In this document: positions 39,809 through 40,691 of the stretch, in pieces
Position numbering within the stretch: the first letter of the stretch is position 1
Layout of the letters: every line of letters starts with the position of its first letter
Assembly (NCBI GenBank): GCA_001776545.1
Contig: MFBZ01000025.1
Span: 1 to 40,691, forward strand
From: Candidatus Curtissbacteria bacterium RIFCSPLOWO2_12_FULL_41_16
Lineage (GTDB): Bacteria; Patescibacteriota; Microgenomatia; Curtissbacterales; GWA2-41-24
Direction of reading: 5' to 3'
DNA length: 40,691 nucleotides
Notes under the pieces: model-generated
The model's input: only the letters and a program-made list of their open reading frames with translations
Told to the model about the DNA's origin: nothing
Database searches by the model: none
Program-made: the position numbers and the translations under genes

Positions 39809-40691
39809 TTAGATTTTGAAAGTCTTTTTTACTTTCAATATTCCTTCCACCAACCTATCTATCTCCTCCTTCGTATTGTACAGATAAAAACTCGCTCTTG
39901 CAGCTGAACTAATACCCAAAAATTCCATTAAAGGTTGAGCACAATGATGACCGGAACGAATGGCAATTCCCTCGGAATCCAGTATTGATGCCACATCATG
40001 AGCGTGAATATTACCGATATTGAAGGAAATAACCCCACCCCTTGCGGTCGGATCACGAGAGCCTAGGATCTTAACTTCAGGAACCGTCTCTAGCTTCACA
40101 AGGGCACCCCTTGTCAGCTCAATTTCGTGCTTACGGATATTCTCTATCCCAATTCTCTCCAAATAATCAACCGAGGCCGCAAGTCCAACCGCCCCGGCAA
40201 TATTTGGCGTTCCTGCCTCAAATTTCCAAGGCAACTCGTTCCAGCTTGATCGATCAAAACCCACCTTCGAAATCATCTCACCTCCATATAAAAAGGGGGC
40301 AGTCTCCTCCAAAATTTCTCGTTTCCCCCATAAAACCCCAATTCCTGTTGGCCCCAACATCTTATGTCCAGTAAAAACATAGAAGTCGCAGCCAATCGAA
40401 TCTATATCAACCGGCATATGCGGCACCGCCTGTGCCCCATCGATCAGTATTTTTGCTTTGGGCGCTTCCCGATGAACGATTAACGATAAACGATTAACGT
40501 CATTTATCGTCCCAAGAACATTGGACACATGAAAGAAAGTGGCCAATTTCGTTTTTTTAGTTAACGCTTTCTTAAATGCCAACTCATCCAATTCTCCATT
40601 CTCACCGACCGGTCGAAGACCTCTTCGAGCCTGAGCCTCAGAGCCGAAGGCCTGAGCTTGCCGAACGGGCACAATTTTCAAAACTGCCCCG
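39809..40691 (-). CDS. sufS: SufS-type cysteine desulfurase, 5' end beyond the window
   Basis: PLP-dependent desulfurase that supplies sulfur from cysteine. The frame stays open to the window edge (GAVLKIVPV), matching the middle of SufS, so about 115 N-terminal residues are missing; a TTG at 40681 is not the start. The PLP lysine is in FTGHKMLGPTG and the catalytic Cys in RSGHHCAQPLM. Two repeat modules are translated: RQAQAFGSEAQARRGLRP (40613-40671) right after the IVPV strand, and NDVNRLSLIVHRE (40471-40510) after HVSNVLGTI. First gene of a sufS-sufU-ferredoxin string. Confidence 0.93.
   Translation of the reverse strand, partial: GAVLKIVPVRQAQAFGSEAQARRGLRPVGENGELDELAFKKALTKKTKLATFFHVSNVLGTINDVNRLSLIVHREAPKAKILIDGAQAVPHMPVDIDSIGCDFYVFTGHKMLGPTGIGVLWGKREILEETAPFLYGGEMISKVGFDRSSWNELPWKFEAGTPNIAGAVGLAASVDYLERIGIENIRKHEIELTRGALVKLETVPEVKILGSRDPTARGGVISFNIGNIHAHDVASILDSEGIAIRSGHHCAQPLMEFLGISSAARASFYLYNTKEEIDRLVEGILKVKKTFKI
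40471..40510. repeat. TTAACGATAAACGATTAACG half module in sufS (family E)
   Basis: GATGAACGATTAACGATAAA followed by CGATTAACG matches the right-hand parts of the modules at 6801-6877 and 8258-8341. Confidence 0.7.
40613..40671. repeat. GC-rich module in sufS (families G/J)
   Basis: GTCGAAGACC, CTTCGAGCCTGAGCCTCAGA and CCTGAGCTTGCCGAACGGG are pieces of the modules in nadK, sufU and the aldolase 3' region. Translated in frame as RQAQAFGSEAQARRG. Confidence 0.7.

Overview
The window looks like chromosomal DNA of a Patescibacteria/CPR bacterium, most likely of the Microgenomates type; this lineage call is inference. The reasons are compact overlapping gene strings, many small orphan proteins, a conserved TraG/TraD-like ATPase with a small tail-anchored neighbour, single-domain versions of usually larger enzymes (stand-alone 5'-3' exonuclease, riboflavin kinase without FAD synthetase), tRNA genes without encoded CCA, and heavy invasion by short repeats. 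TGA is used as a normal stop, which argues against the recoded CPR lineages.

Layout. 1-8700 (minus): an orphan running off the edge, recF, mutM, a two-gene ABC-2 exporter, an orphan, two SAM methyltransferases, a GT4 glycosyltransferase and a PolA-like 5'-3' exonuclease. 8800-12920 (minus): ftsH, trpS (with a fossil copy of its own start in front), a YbaK-type deacylase and two small orphans. 12970-13240: a promoter, hairpins and terminators that look like a leader or small RNA. 13264-14751: riboflavin kinase, lumazine synthase and riboflavin synthase. Two CAT tRNAs follow, then an FtsB/DivIC-like protein. 15700-24450 (plus): a tyrosine recombinase, a small beta-carbonic-anhydrase-like protein, a complete F1Fo ATP synthase operon (atpBEFHAGDC) and a cytidylate kinase. 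24600-31650 (minus): NAD kinase, PP2C phosphatase, a tRNA plus two tRNA 5' halves, the TraG/TraD-like cluster, an aquaporin and an orphan. 31827-32753 (plus): a BadF-type sugar kinase. 32768-40691 (minus): DUF3105 protein, cupredoxin lipoprotein, class II aldolase, VapBC, rpiB, small membrane proteins, a FAD disulfide-type reductase, a VIT1 metal transporter, ferredoxin, sufU and sufS (cut by the window end).

The most striking feature is not a gene. Short, mostly palindromic repeat modules of several families sit inside conserved coding genes as well as between genes. In recF, mutM, both ends of the methyltransferase/glycosyltransferase/exonuclease block, trpS, nadK, the aldolase, sufU and sufS they are translated as extra loops or tails. 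One module is shared by the exonuclease and nadK in opposite orientations relative to the reading direction and is open in both. In at least one small membrane-protein gene the same kind of module has broken the frame. Fossil gene starts and ends beside some repeats (trpS, a GT4 gene, possibly a transaldolase) suggest that they take part in local duplication. The behaviour resembles the palindromic elements known from Rickettsia, but the modules here look unrelated in sequence.

Second-tier observations: a cluster of one full tRNA and two tRNA 5' halves ending in the anticodon loop, a 133-nt element closed by an 11-bp stem between atpE and atpF, and an attenuator-like leader at 12.97-13.24 kb.
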